Source: Shinella sumterensis
Lineage (GTDB): Bacteria > Pseudomonadota > Alphaproteobacteria > Rhizobiales > Rhizobiaceae
Direction of reading: 5' to 3'
Assembly (NCBI RefSeq): GCF_004514425.2
Contig: NZ_MYFN02000007.1
Span: 1 to 64,000, forward strand
Length of the DNA stretch: 64,000 nucleotides
The notes below the pieces were generated by a model that saw nothing but the letters and a program-made list of their open reading frames with translations, was not told the DNA's origin and did not search any database. Position numbers and translations under genes: made by a program. Shown here in pieces: positions 54,709 to 62,583 of the stretch (position 1 is its first letter; every line of letters starts with the position of its first letter).

Positions 54709-55701
54709 ATGACCAAATTCGACGTGCTGACGGTCGGCAATGCCATCGTCGACATCATCGCGCGCTGCGACGAGAACTTCATCACGGACAATGGCATCAT
54801 CAAGGGCGCGATGAATCTCATCGACGCCGAGCGGGCCGAACTGCTCTATTCGCGCATGGGACCGGCACTGGAAGCCTCCGGCGGCAGCGCCGGCAACACG
54901 GCCTCGGGCGTTGCCAGCTTCGGCGGCAGGGCCGCCTATTTCGGGAAGGTCGCCAACGACCAGCTGGGCGACATCTTCATTCACGACATTCGCGCCCAGG
55001 GCGTGCACTTCGAAACGAAGCCGCTCGCCAAGACGCCGCCGACCGCGCGTTCGATGATCTTCGTCACGCCGGACGGCGAGCGCTCGATGAACACCTATCT
55101 CGGCGCCTGCGTGGAGCTTGGGCCCGATGATGTGGAAGAGCAGGTCGTCGCCGAGGCGAAGGTCACCTATTTCGAGGGCTATCTCTGGGATCCGCCACGC
55201 GCCAAGGATGCGATCCGCGAATGCGCCCGCATCGCGCATGCCCATGGCCGCGAAGTCTCCATGACGCTGTCCGACAGCTTCTGCGTCCACCGCTATCGCG
55301 GCGAGTTCCTCGAACTCATGCGCTCGGGCACCGTCGACATCGTCTTCGCCAACAAGGCCGAGGCGCTTGCGCTCTACGAGACCGAGGATTTCGAAGAGGC
55401 GCTGACGCGCATAGCCGAGGACTGCCGGCTCGCCGCGGTGACCATGAGCGAGGACGGCTCCATCATCCTGTCGAAGGGCGAGCGCACCAAGGTGGACGCG
55501 ATCGATATCCCGAGCGTGGTCGACACGACGGGCGCGGGCGATCTCTATGCCGCGGGTTTCCTCTATGGCTACACGGCCGGCCGCTCGCTTGCCGATTGCG
55601 GCAGGCTCGGCAGCCTTGCCGCCGGGCTCGTCATCCAGCAGATCGGGCCCCGCCCGCTGCTGTCGCTGGCGGAAGAAGCCCGCAAGGCCAGCCTTACTTG
55701 A
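54709..55701 (+). CDS. PfkB-family kinase, probable adenosine kinase
   Basis: 330 aa. MTKFDVLTVGNAIVDIIARCDE, GGSAGNTASGVASFGGRAAYFG and the PfkB signature VDTTGAGDLYAAGFLYGY are clear. The sequence type is the alphaproteobacterial adenosine kinase-like group. ATG 54709 is directly preceded by a GAAGACGGG stretch. It is convergent with the SH3 protein gene by 8 bp overlap of the ends. Confidence 0.85.
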   Translation: MTKFDVLTVGNAIVDIIARCDENFITDNGIIKGAMNLIDAERAELLYSRMGPALEASGGSAGNTASGVASFGGRAAYFGKVANDQLGDIFIHDIRAQGVHFETKPLAKTPPTARSMIFVTPDGERSMNTYLGACVELGPDDVEEQVVAEAKVTYFEGYLWDPPRAKDAIRECARIAHAHGREVSMTLSDSFCVHRYRGEFLELMRSGTVDIVFANKAEALALYETEDFEEALTRIAEDCRLAAVTMSEDGSIILSKGERTKVDAIDIPSVVDTTGAGDLYAAGFLYGYTAGRSLADCGRLGSLAAGLVIQQIGPRPLLSLAEEARKASLT

Positions 55702-56233
55702 AGGCTTCGCCCGGATAGGCGCCCCAGATCTCGTTCTGCGAGACCCATCCGGCGGCGCCTTCCGCCTCGGCACGGCACCAGTCGCCGTTGCACTCGCCGA
55801 CCTTCACGACGACGCCGGGCTGGATCTTCGCGACGATCGTGGCATTGGGCAGCGCTTCGCGGCGCATGTTGACGAACACATCGTCGCCCTTGCCGCGCAT
55901 CCACGGCGCGGTGACGGCGGTGCGCTCGCCCGACAGCAGCGCCTGGTTCACCCAGCCTTCCGTGCCATCGGCATCGCGGATGCGGCGCCAGTTATCGTAT
56001 TCCTGGATGATCTCCACAGGCACGCCTGACTTCATATAGCGCCAGGCGACGGCGTAGTCGACGCTGGGGCCGACGCGCAGGTTGACGCTCTTGGCCTTGA
56101 GGCTCACGAAGCGCGGCAGCGGCAGGCCGCTCGGCCCCTTGGCCGCCTGCGCATGGGCAGACTGGAGGCCGGCGACGGAAACGAGGATGCCCGCGAGGGC
56201 GGCGAGGCTGAAACGCATGACAAGGTTACGCAT
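55694..56233 (-). CDS. Exported SH3-domain protein
   Basis: 179 aa. A Sec signal peptide (FSLAALAGILVSVAGLQSAHAQA) is followed by two bacterial SH3 (SH3_3) repeats at about 47-105 (AKSVNLRVGPSVDYAVAWRY, NWRRIRDADGTEGWVNQALL) and 112-175 (NWRR-equivalent GDWCRAEAEGAAGWVSQNEIWG). Such domains bind peptidoglycan or proteins in the periplasm. The open frame continues far upstream but only as antisense of the dehydrogenase gene, so the ATG at 56233 is the start (56218 possible). Confidence 0.85.
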   Translation of the reverse strand: MRNLVMRFSLAALAGILVSVAGLQSAHAQAAKGPSGLPLPRFVSLKAKSVNLRVGPSVDYAVAWRYMKSGVPVEIIQEYDNWRRIRDADGTEGWVNQALLSGERTAVTAPWMRGKGDDVFVNMRREALPNATIVAKIQPGVVVKVGECNGDWCRAEAEGAAGWVSQNEIWGAYPGEAFK

Positions 56234-56413
56234 GGCAAATCCGCACGAACAGAGGAGGGCATCGGGCTGCAGAACCGGCACGCGGCGGCAAATCGCGGGG
56301 ACCGCTTCCTGAGCGGATTGTCTTCGCGACCGGGTCTGGTAGAAAATGCCCCTGATGAAGCAATCCTTGCCCAACTTGGTTAAGGACCCGTCAACAGGAC
56401 GCCGGAACATCCC

Positions 56414-57418
56414 ATGACCCAGAAGAAAAAACCGAAGGTCTATATCACCCGCCGCCTTCCCGAGGTGGTGGAGACACGGATGCGCGAGCTGTTCGACGCG
56501 GAACTCAACATCGACGACACGCCGCGCAGCCAGCCCGAGCTGGTCGCGGCCGTCAAAAGCGCGGATGTTCTCGTTCCCACGCTGGGCGACCGGATCGATG
56601 CGGCCCTCATCGAGCAGGCGGGCCCGCAGCTGAAGCTCATCGCCTGCTTTTCGAACGGCGTCGACAATGTCGACGTGGAAGCGGCCGCAAGGCGCGGCAT
56701 CACGGTCACCAACACGCCGAACGTACTGACCGAGGACACCGCCGACATGACGATGGCGCTCATCCTGGCGGCACCCCGGCGCCTGGCCGAAGGTGCGCGC
56801 ATCCTGACGGACCGCAAGGGCGAATGGGCCGGCTGGTCGCCGACCTGGATGCTCGGCCGGCGCATCTGGGGCAAGCGCCTCGGCATCGTCGGCATGGGCC
56901 GCATCGGCACGGCCGTCGCCAAGCGCGCCAAGGCCTTCGGCCTCTCCATCCACTACCACAACCGCCACCGCGTGCGCCCCGACACGGAAGACGCGCTGGA
57001 GGCGACCTACTGGGACAGCCTCGACCAGATGCTGGCGCGCGTCGATATCGTCTCGGTCAACTGCCCGTCGACGCCCGCGACCTATCACCTGCTTTCGGCC
57101 CGCCGGCTCGAGCTGATGCAGCCGACGAGCTACATCGTCAACACGGCGCGCGGCGGCATCATCGACGAGACGGCGCTGATCAAGTGCCTGCGCGAGGGCA
57201 AGATCGCCGGCGCCGGTCTCGACGTGTTCGAAAACGAGCCATCGGTCAATCCGAAGCTTCTGAAGCTGGCGGCGGAAGGTAAAGTCGTCCTCCTGCCGCA
57301 TATGAGTTCGGCGACCATCGAAGGCCGTGTCGACATGGGCGAGAAGGTCGTGATCAACATCCGCACCTTCTTCGACGGCCATCGCCCGCCCGATCGCGTG
57401 CTGCCGGGGCGGGTGTAG
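56414..57418 (+). CDS. D-2-hydroxyacid dehydrogenase (glyoxylate reductase type)
   Basis: 334 aa. NAD-binding GMGRIGTAVAKRAKAFGL, catalytic segments NTARGGIIDETAL and DVFENEP, and the His of LLPHMSSAT are present. It reduces 2-keto acids such as glyoxylate or hydroxypyruvate. The ATG at 56414 follows ACGCCGGAAC and is unlikely to be longer. It is divergent from the SH3 protein gene and convergent with moeB. Confidence 0.92.
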   Translation: MTQKKKPKVYITRRLPEVVETRMRELFDAELNIDDTPRSQPELVAAVKSADVLVPTLGDRIDAALIEQAGPQLKLIACFSNGVDNVDVEAAARRGITVTNTPNVLTEDTADMTMALILAAPRRLAEGARILTDRKGEWAGWSPTWMLGRRIWGKRLGIVGMGRIGTAVAKRAKAFGLSIHYHNRHRVRPDTEDALEATYWDSLDQMLARVDIVSVNCPSTPATYHLLSARRLELMQPTSYIVNTARGGIIDETALIKCLREGKIAGAGLDVFENEPSVNPKLLKLAAEGKVVLLPHMSSATIEGRVDMGEKVVINIRTFFDGHRPPDRVLPGRV

Positions 57419-57440
57419 CGGGTGGCACCCACCGCAGCAA

Positions 57441-58205
57441 TCAAGTACCGCTGTTCCGCCGCCGATATTTCAGCGTTTCGAACCGGGCCGCCAGCCCGTC
57501 ATAGAGCAGCAGGCGGCCGACCAGCGGCTCGCCGGCGCCGGTGACGAGCTTGATCACCTCCATCGCCATCAGCGTGCCGATGACGCCCGTCAGCGCGCCG
57601 ACGATGCCGGCTTCCGCGCAGGCGGGCACGACGCCCGGCGGCGGGGCTGAGGGGAAGAGATCGCGGTAGCCGGGATAGAGCACACCGTCCGCGCCGGCCT
57701 CATAGGGTTTCAGCACCGTCAGCGAACCATCGAAGCGACCGACAGCGCCGGTAACGAGCGGAATGCCGGCCGCCTCCGCCGCATCGGCGGACGTGTAGCG
57801 CGTATCGAAGTTGTCGGAGCCGTCCACGAGGATATCATAGCCGGCTAACAGACCTGCGGCATTCTCTACGTCGATGCGCTTCGCGATGCCGGTGAAGCGG
57901 ACATGCGGGTTGAGACGCGCGACGGCGGCCGCCGCACTCTCGACCTTCGGCGCCCCGAGGCCGGCCGTGTCGTGAATCACCTGGCGCTGCAGGTTGGAGA
58001 GCGAAACCGTGTCGTCGTCGATGACGCCGATATGGCCGATGCCGGCGGCGGCAAGATACTGGATAACCGGCGCGCCCAGCCCGCCTGCGCCGACGACAAG
58101 CACACTCGCCTGTTTCAGCCTCTGCTGGCCCGCGCCGCCGATTTCGGCCAGCACGATATGGCGACGGTAGCGGTCGATTTCTTCGGGGCTCAGCGGATCG
58201 GTCAT
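57441..58205 (-). CDS. moeB: HesA/MoeB/ThiF-family adenylyltransferase lacking zinc cysteines
   Basis: 254 aa. ATP-binding VVGAGGLGAPVIQYLAAAGIG, Arg finger region NLQRQVIHDTAGLG and catalytic Cys196 (VPACAEAGIVG) are intact. The zinc-binding pairs of MoeB (CYRC-type near residue 178 and a C-terminal CxxC) are replaced by PGYRDL and a tail RRRNSGT. It should adenylate MoaD or ThiS C-termini for molybdopterin or thiamine sulfur transfer; which one is unknown. Start overlaps the recF stop by 4 bp. Confidence 0.85.
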   Translation of the reverse strand: MTDPLSPEEIDRYRRHIVLAEIGGAGQQRLKQASVLVVGAGGLGAPVIQYLAAAGIGHIGVIDDDTVSLSNLQRQVIHDTAGLGAPKVESAAAAVARLNPHVRFTGIAKRIDVENAAGLLAGYDILVDGSDNFDTRYTSADAAEAAGIPLVTGAVGRFDGSLTVLKPYEAGADGVLYPGYRDLFPSAPPPGVVPACAEAGIVGALTGVIGTLMAMEVIKLVTGAGEPLVGRLLLYDGLAARFETLKYRRRNSGT

Positions 58206-59326
58206 GGCAGGATGCCTCCGTTCGAGACGGTGAGGAACTGGGCGCGCTCGCCGAGCGCATCGAACATCGACCGGTCCGTGCCGGTCATGAAAGCCTGGCC
58301 GCCAAGTGCATCGACGCGGTCGAACAGTGCGGCGCGGCGGCCCTCGTCGAGATGCGCGGCGATCTCGTCGAGCAGCAGCACCGGCGCGTGCCCGGTCATG
58401 CCGCCGACAAGCCCCGCATGGGCCAGGATGAGGCCGACGAGCAGTGCCTTCTGCTCGCCCGTCGAGCAGCGCTCGGCCTCCATGTCCTTTTCGCGGTGGC
58501 GGATGAGGAGGTCGGCACGGTGAGGGCCTTCCAGCGTGCGGCCGGCGGCGGCATCACGGTAACGACCGTCCTGCAGCAGGCCGAGATAGATATCCTCGAT
58601 CTCATAGGCGGGGCGCTGCCATTCCTCATTCAGGAAGCCGGACAGCCGCATCGTGGCGGATGGAAACGGCCCGTCGTCACGCGCCGCCTCAACGAGGCCG
58701 GACAGCAGCCCCACCAGTTCGTGGCGCGCATGGGCCATGGCGATACCAAGCTCGGCCATCTGCTTTTCCAGCGCGGTCAGCCAAGCCGGATCGGGCCGCG
58801 GCTCGGACAAGAGACGATTGCGGCCGCGCATCGCCTTTTCGAAATCCGCAGCGCGACGGCCATGCTCGGGATCGAGCGACAGCACGAGGCGATCGAGAAA
58901 CCGGCGCCGGTCGGCGGAAGGGCCGGTGAACAGGCCGTCCATCGACGGGGTCAGCCAGACCACGCGCAGATGATCGAGAAGCTCATCGACGGTGCGGGCC
59001 GGCGTGCCGTTGAGGCGCAGCTTTCGGGCCTGACCTTCCTCGCCGCCTTCGGTGCCGGTGCCGATATCCACCTCGCCCAGCATGCCGTCCAGCGTGGCGA
59101 AGACGGAAAAACCGCCGGCGCTGCCGGCGCGCGGGATATCGCCATAGGCGGCGCGGCGCAGGCCGCGGCCTGGCGACAGGAATGACACCGCCTCCATGAG
59201 GTTCGTCTTGCCGGCACCGTTCTGCCCCGTCAGCACGACATGCCGGCCGTCGAGCGGCAGCGACAGGCTCGCATAGTTACGGAAATCCGTGAGCTTGAGG
59301 CGGGAAAGGGAAACCTTGTGCGGCAT
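58202..59326 (-). CDS. recF: DNA replication and repair protein RecF
   Basis: 374 aa SMC-like ATPase. Walker A GQNGAGKTNLMEAVSFLSPGRG in pieces, the RecF pattern LKLTDFRNYASL at the N-terminus, the signature region around CSTGEQKALLVGLILAHA and Walker B PVLLLDEIAAHLDEGRR are present. RecF with RecO/RecR loads RecA at gaps. It heads a two-gene unit with moeB. Its start MPHKVSLSRLKLTDF at 59326. Confidence 0.95.
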   Translation of the reverse strand: MPHKVSLSRLKLTDFRNYASLSLPLDGRHVVLTGQNGAGKTNLMEAVSFLSPGRGLRRAAYGDIPRAGSAGGFSVFATLDGMLGEVDIGTGTEGGEEGQARKLRLNGTPARTVDELLDHLRVVWLTPSMDGLFTGPSADRRRFLDRLVLSLDPEHGRRAADFEKAMRGRNRLLSEPRPDPAWLTALEKQMAELGIAMAHARHELVGLLSGLVEAARDDGPFPSATMRLSGFLNEEWQRPAYEIEDIYLGLLQDGRYRDAAAGRTLEGPHRADLLIRHREKDMEAERCSTGEQKALLVGLILAHAGLVGGMTGHAPVLLLDEIAAHLDEGRRAALFDRVDALGGQAFMTGTDRSMFDALGERAQFLTVSNGGILP

Positions 59327-59528
59327 GGCTTGAGAGCTAGAGCATTTTTCATGCGAGTGGAATCACTTGCGGGCATATTCGTCGGGCAACAACAGAAAGA
59401 TGGTGTCGTGACCGTCCGCAACCAAGGCCTGCCCGGCCAATCGTGCAAGAGAGGTTGCCTGCGCGACCTCAAGCGGGTAATCGAAAGGCCCGCGCCATGC
59501 ATCCTCTCCCAGTTCAACAGGTTCTGTC

Positions 59529-60203
59529 TTGCCCAACGCCACGCCCGTTTTCGACCGCAGTTTCTCGGCCTTCCTCTTCGATATGGATGGGACGCTCATC
59601 AATTCGATTGCTGCCGCCGAACGCGTCTGGTCGCGCTGGGCGCTGAAGCACGGGCTCGACGTGGCGACCTTCCTGCCGATGATGCACGGCAAGCGCGGCA
59701 TCGACACCATAACCCAGCTCGGTTTGCCGGGTGTGGACGCCGAGGCGGAAGCCCTGGAGGTCGAGCGGCAGGAAATCGAGGATGTGGAGGGCGTCGTAGC
59801 CCTGCCCGGCGCCATCGCCTTCCTGACGGCCCTGCCCCGGGAACGCTGGGCCATCGTGACGTCCGCACCGGTGGCCCTCGCCCGCCGCCGCCTCGCGGCC
59901 GCCGGCATTCCGCTGCCGGACGTTCTCGTGACGGCAGAGGACGTCACGAAGGGCAAGCCGGCGCCGGATGGCTACAAGCTGGGTGCGGCGCGGCTTGGCT
60001 TCGATCCCGCCGATTGCCTGGTGTTCGAGGATGTGCCCGCGGGTATCCTTGCCGGGGAGAGCGCCGGTGCCAATGTCGCCGTGATCACCGCCACGCACGA
60101 TCATCCGATCGAGACGGGCCACCCGCAGCTCGCGAACTATCTCGGCGTCGCACCCGTCGTCGGCGCCGACGGCACGCTGCGGCTCGCCTATACGGCCGGC
60201 TGA
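59529..60203 (+). CDS. HAD-superfamily phosphatase (DOG1/GPP-like)
   Basis: 224 aa. Motif I FLFDMDGTLINS, motif II WAIVTSAP, motif III GKPAPDGYKLGA and motif IV CLVFEDVPAGILAGESAGAN. Cap helices after motif I are typical of HAD-IA sugar phosphatases (2-deoxyglucose-6-phosphate, glycerol-3-phosphate). No ATG is available before motif I, so the start is taken as TTG 59529. A 202-bp leader separates it from recF (divergent). Substrate not predictable. Confidence 0.83.
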   Translation: MPNATPVFDRSFSAFLFDMDGTLINSIAAAERVWSRWALKHGLDVATFLPMMHGKRGIDTITQLGLPGVDAEAEALEVERQEIEDVEGVVALPGAIAFLTALPRERWAIVTSAPVALARRRLAAAGIPLPDVLVTAEDVTKGKPAPDGYKLGAARLGFDPADCLVFEDVPAGILAGESAGANVAVITATHDHPIETGHPQLANYLGVAPVVGADGTLRLAYTAG

Positions 60204-60207
60204 GGGT

Positions 60208-60819
60208 TCATGCGGAGGGATTTGCCGCAATCCCGGTAAGGACGGCGTCGACGACGGCGTCGATATCCGTGTCGGAAACCTCCAGCCTGTCCGTCAGCAG
60301 GCGGCCCCAGGCAAAGCTCGCCAATATTTCCGTCATCAGCTCGGGATCGGCATCGGCCCGCACCTCGCCACGCGCCTGCGCCATGCGAATGATCTCCCCG
60401 CTCTGCGCGCGCCGGTCTGCCATATAGGCGGAAAGCGCGGCCAGTGCCGCCGGCTCGCCCTGCGCCTTCGCCACGAGGCTGCGGAACACGGCGCCGCTGG
60501 TGTGTTCGCGCCACGTGGTCAGCAGACCCGAGAGATAGGCCCGCAGATCGTCCCGCACATTGCCCGTGTCGGGAAAGATGAAATTGATGTGCTTGCGGCT
60601 GTGGTAGACATCCAGCAGAAGGGCCGCCTGCGACGGCCACCAGCGGTAGATCGTCGGCTTGCCGGCACGCGCGCGCTTGGCGACCGCCTCTATGGAGAAG
60701 CCGTTGAGGCCGTTTTCCAGAAGGACAGCCTCAGCCGCCGCCAGAATGGCCTCCTGGCTTGCCGGATTGCGGGTGGCGCCGATCGAGCGGCGGGCCGGGC
60801 TGTTGTCTGTCTCTGACAT
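60208..60819 (-). CDS. TetR-family regulator
   Basis: 203 aa. The N-terminal helix-turn-helix (NPASQEAILAAAEAVLLENGLNGFSIEAVAKRARAGKPTIYRWW in pieces) is canonical; the remainder is a ligand-binding helical domain (TetR_C-like). It is divergent from a small membrane protein, with a 42-bp perfect inverted repeat in the 97-bp gap. Self-repression and repression of the partner are likely. Inducer unknown. Confidence 0.93.
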   Translation of the reverse strand: MSETDNSPARRSIGATRNPASQEAILAAAEAVLLENGLNGFSIEAVAKRARAGKPTIYRWWPSQAALLLDVYHSRKHINFIFPDTGNVRDDLRAYLSGLLTTWREHTSGAVFRSLVAKAQGEPAALAALSAYMADRRAQSGEIIRMAQARGEVRADADPELMTEILASFAWGRLLTDRLEVSDTDIDAVVDAVLTGIAANPSA

Positions 60820-60859
60820 GGCATTTTCCTTTTTTGCGTTTCTAGCACGGCGGGGACTT

Positions 60860-60901
60860 GAACGGAACGTTTCGTTTCTATATAAACGAAACGTTCCGTT
60901 C
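60860..60901. promoter_or_regulatory. 42-bp perfect inverted repeat, TetR operator
   Basis: Two perfect 18-bp arms (left arm GAACGGAACGTTTCGTTT) flank CTATAT. Each arm is itself a near-palindrome around AACGTT, so it may hold two dimer sites. It covers the TATA-like -10 elements of both divergent genes, which fits steric repression. Confidence 0.85.
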
Positions 60902-60916
60902 TATAAAGGTCCTCCC

Positions 60917-61153
60917 ATGTCCGACACATCTTCTCCCCGCAAACTTTCCAAGCTGCATCTCGCCCTTGCCATGCTCGTGCCCGTCTATCCGCTGATTACG
61001 ACAATCCTCTATATCGTCCTGCCGCTCACCGAGCGGTGGACGATCTGGCAGCGTACGGCGGTCATCGCGCCGGTGATGGTGTTCTCCATCGTGTTCGTCG
61101 TCTCGCCCTTCGTGCAGAAGCGTTTCGCGAACTTCATCCTGCGTGCGGCATAA
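60917..61153 (+). CDS. Small membrane protein (DUF2798-like)
   Basis: 78 aa with two membrane helices (LHLALAMLVPVYPLITTILYIVLPL and TAVIAPVMVFSIVFVVSPFVQ). The basic N-terminus (SPRKLSK) and layout resemble DUF2798 proteins, which often neighbour TetR regulators. An AGGTCCTCCC leader precedes ATG 60917. It is probably the controlled gene of the TetR pair. Function unknown. Confidence 0.75.
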   Translation: MSDTSSPRKLSKLHLALAMLVPVYPLITTILYIVLPLTERWTIWQRTAVIAPVMVFSIVFVVSPFVQKRFANFILRAA

Positions 61154-61190
61154 AAAAAGCCGGGGCGCATCGCACCCCGGCTTCTTGTTT
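61151..61190. terminator. Bidirectional terminator (small membrane protein / dnaJ)
   Basis: AGCCGGGG and CCCCGGCT form an 8-bp GC stem. A-run on the left and T-rich tail on the right allow termination in both directions; the stronger T-run is on the dnaJ side. Confidence 0.85.
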
Positions 61191-61205
61191 GTCCTTCAGC
61201 GTGGC

Positions 61206-62342
61206 TCAGCCGTCGAAGAATTCCTTCATCCGGGCGAAGAAACCCGCTGATTCCGGATTGTTGTCCTTCGAGGAAATCTCCTCGAATTCCCGGAGCAATT
61301 CCCGCTGGCGTTTGGTCAGCTTCTGCGGCGTCTCGATCTGGATCTGGATATAGAGATCGCCGACCTGCGACGAACGCAGCACCGGCATGCCCTTGCCCTT
61401 GAGGCGGAACTGCTTGCCGGCCTGCGTGCCCTCCGGCACCGAGACGCGCGACTTCGTCCCGTCGAGCGTCGCGACATCGAAGGTGCCGCCGAGCGCCGCC
61501 GTCGTCATGGAGATCGGCACGGCACAGTAGAGATCCGCGCCGTCGCGCTGGAAGAACTCGTGCGGCCTTACCGACAGGAAGATATAGAGGTCGCCCGCGG
61601 GGCCGCCGCGAAGACCTGCCTCGCCTTCACCGGACAGCCGGATGCGCGTGCCGTCCTCGATGCCGGCGGGAATATTGACCGACAGCGAGCGCTCTTCCGT
61701 GACACGTCCGTTGCCGTGGCATTTCGTGCAGGGATCGCTGATCGTCTGGCCGCGGCCATGGCAGGTCGGGCAGGTGCGCTCGACGGAGAAGAAGCCCTGT
61801 GCGGCACGCACGCGCCCGGAGCCCTGGCAGGTGGCGCAGGTCTTGGGGCTGGTGCCGGGCTTGGCGCCGGAGCCGGAACAGACGTCACAGGTGATCGACG
61901 TCGGCACGCGGATCTGCGCGGTCTTGCCGGCGTATGCCTCTTCCAGCGAGATTTCCATGTTGTAGCGCAGGTCGCCGCCGCGCTCGCGCCCACTGGCCGA
62001 ACGCCGCTGGCGACCGCCGCCCATCATCTCGCCGAAGATGTCCTCGAAGATGTCGGAGAAGCCGCCGCCCTGGAAGCCACCGCCGCCGCCGAAGCCGCCA
62101 CCGCCCATGCCGCCCTGCTCGAAGGCGGCGTGGCCATAACGGTCATAGGCCGCGCGCTTCTGCGGGTCCTTGAGCGTCTCATAGGCCTCGTTGACGTCCT
62201 TGAACTTCTGTTCGGCAGAGGCATCGCCGGGATTCTTGTCCGGGTGATACTTCATCGCCATCTTGCGGAAGGCGCTCTTCAGCTCCTTCTCGTCGGCGGT
62301 CTTGGAGACACCCAGCGTCTCGTAAAAATCAGCTTTTGCCAT
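61206..62342 (-). CDS. dnaJ: Chaperone protein DnaJ
   Basis: 378 aa. J-domain with the HPD triad ([12 protein letters not shown]), Gly/Phe-rich segment ([19 protein letters not shown]), four CxxCxGxG zinc repeats ([32 protein letters not shown]) and the C-terminal substrate domain. It stimulates DnaK ATPase. It is 241 bp downstream of dnaK on the same strand, with a hairpin between. Confidence 0.97.
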   Translation of the reverse strand: MAKADFYETLGVSKTADEKELKSAFRKMAMKYHPDKNPGDASAEQKFKDVNEAYETLKDPQKRAAYDRYGHAAFEQGGMGGGGFGGGGGFQGGGFSDIFEDIFGEMMGGGRQRRSASGRERGGDLRYNMEISLEEAYAGKTAQIRVPTSITCDVCSGSGAKPGTSPKTCATCQGSGRVRAAQGFFSVERTCPTCHGRGQTISDPCTKCHGNGRVTEERSLSVNIPAGIEDGTRIRLSGEGEAGLRGGPAGDLYIFLSVRPHEFFQRDGADLYCAVPISMTTAALGGTFDVATLDGTKSRVSVPEGTQAGKQFRLKGKGMPVLRSSQVGDLYIQIQIETPQKLTKRQRELLREFEEISSKDNNPESAGFFARMKEFFDG

Positions 62343-62547
62343 TCGGGTTCACGTCCGTTTCGTGGGAACGGTCTTCTTGTTATGGACCTGGAAGCTTGCC
62401 TTAGCCTGCGCAAGCGAAAAATGCGCATGCAAAAAGGCGGAAGCCGGCGAAGGAAAGGCCATGACATCGTCGCCGCGAAAAACGGGAGTGATCATGGTGC
62501 CTTGTTTCCCTTCGCGCTGACTTCCGCCTTCCTGCTATCCAACTGCA

Positions 62548-62570
62548 CCGGCCGCGAAGAACGCGGCCGG
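62548..62570 (-). terminator. Hairpin between dnaK and dnaJ
   Basis: CCGGCCGCG and CGCGGCCGG form a perfect 9-bp stem with a 5-nt loop, 14 bp after the dnaK stop. No T-tract, so it may only pause or protect mRNA and lower dnaJ relative to dnaK. Confidence 0.55.
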
Positions 62571-62583
62571 CATCTCTGGAGGC

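Noticed and set aside
55694-57382. 562-aa version of the SH3 protein
   Set aside because: The extra N-terminal 383 residues are antisense of the dehydrogenase. The signal peptide and SH3 repeats begin at 56233.
59340-59375. AGAGCATTTTTCATGCGAGTGG segment before the HAD gene
   Set aside because: It resembles the edge of a rhizobial palindromic repeat, but no matching arm is present, so no hairpin or element can be supported.
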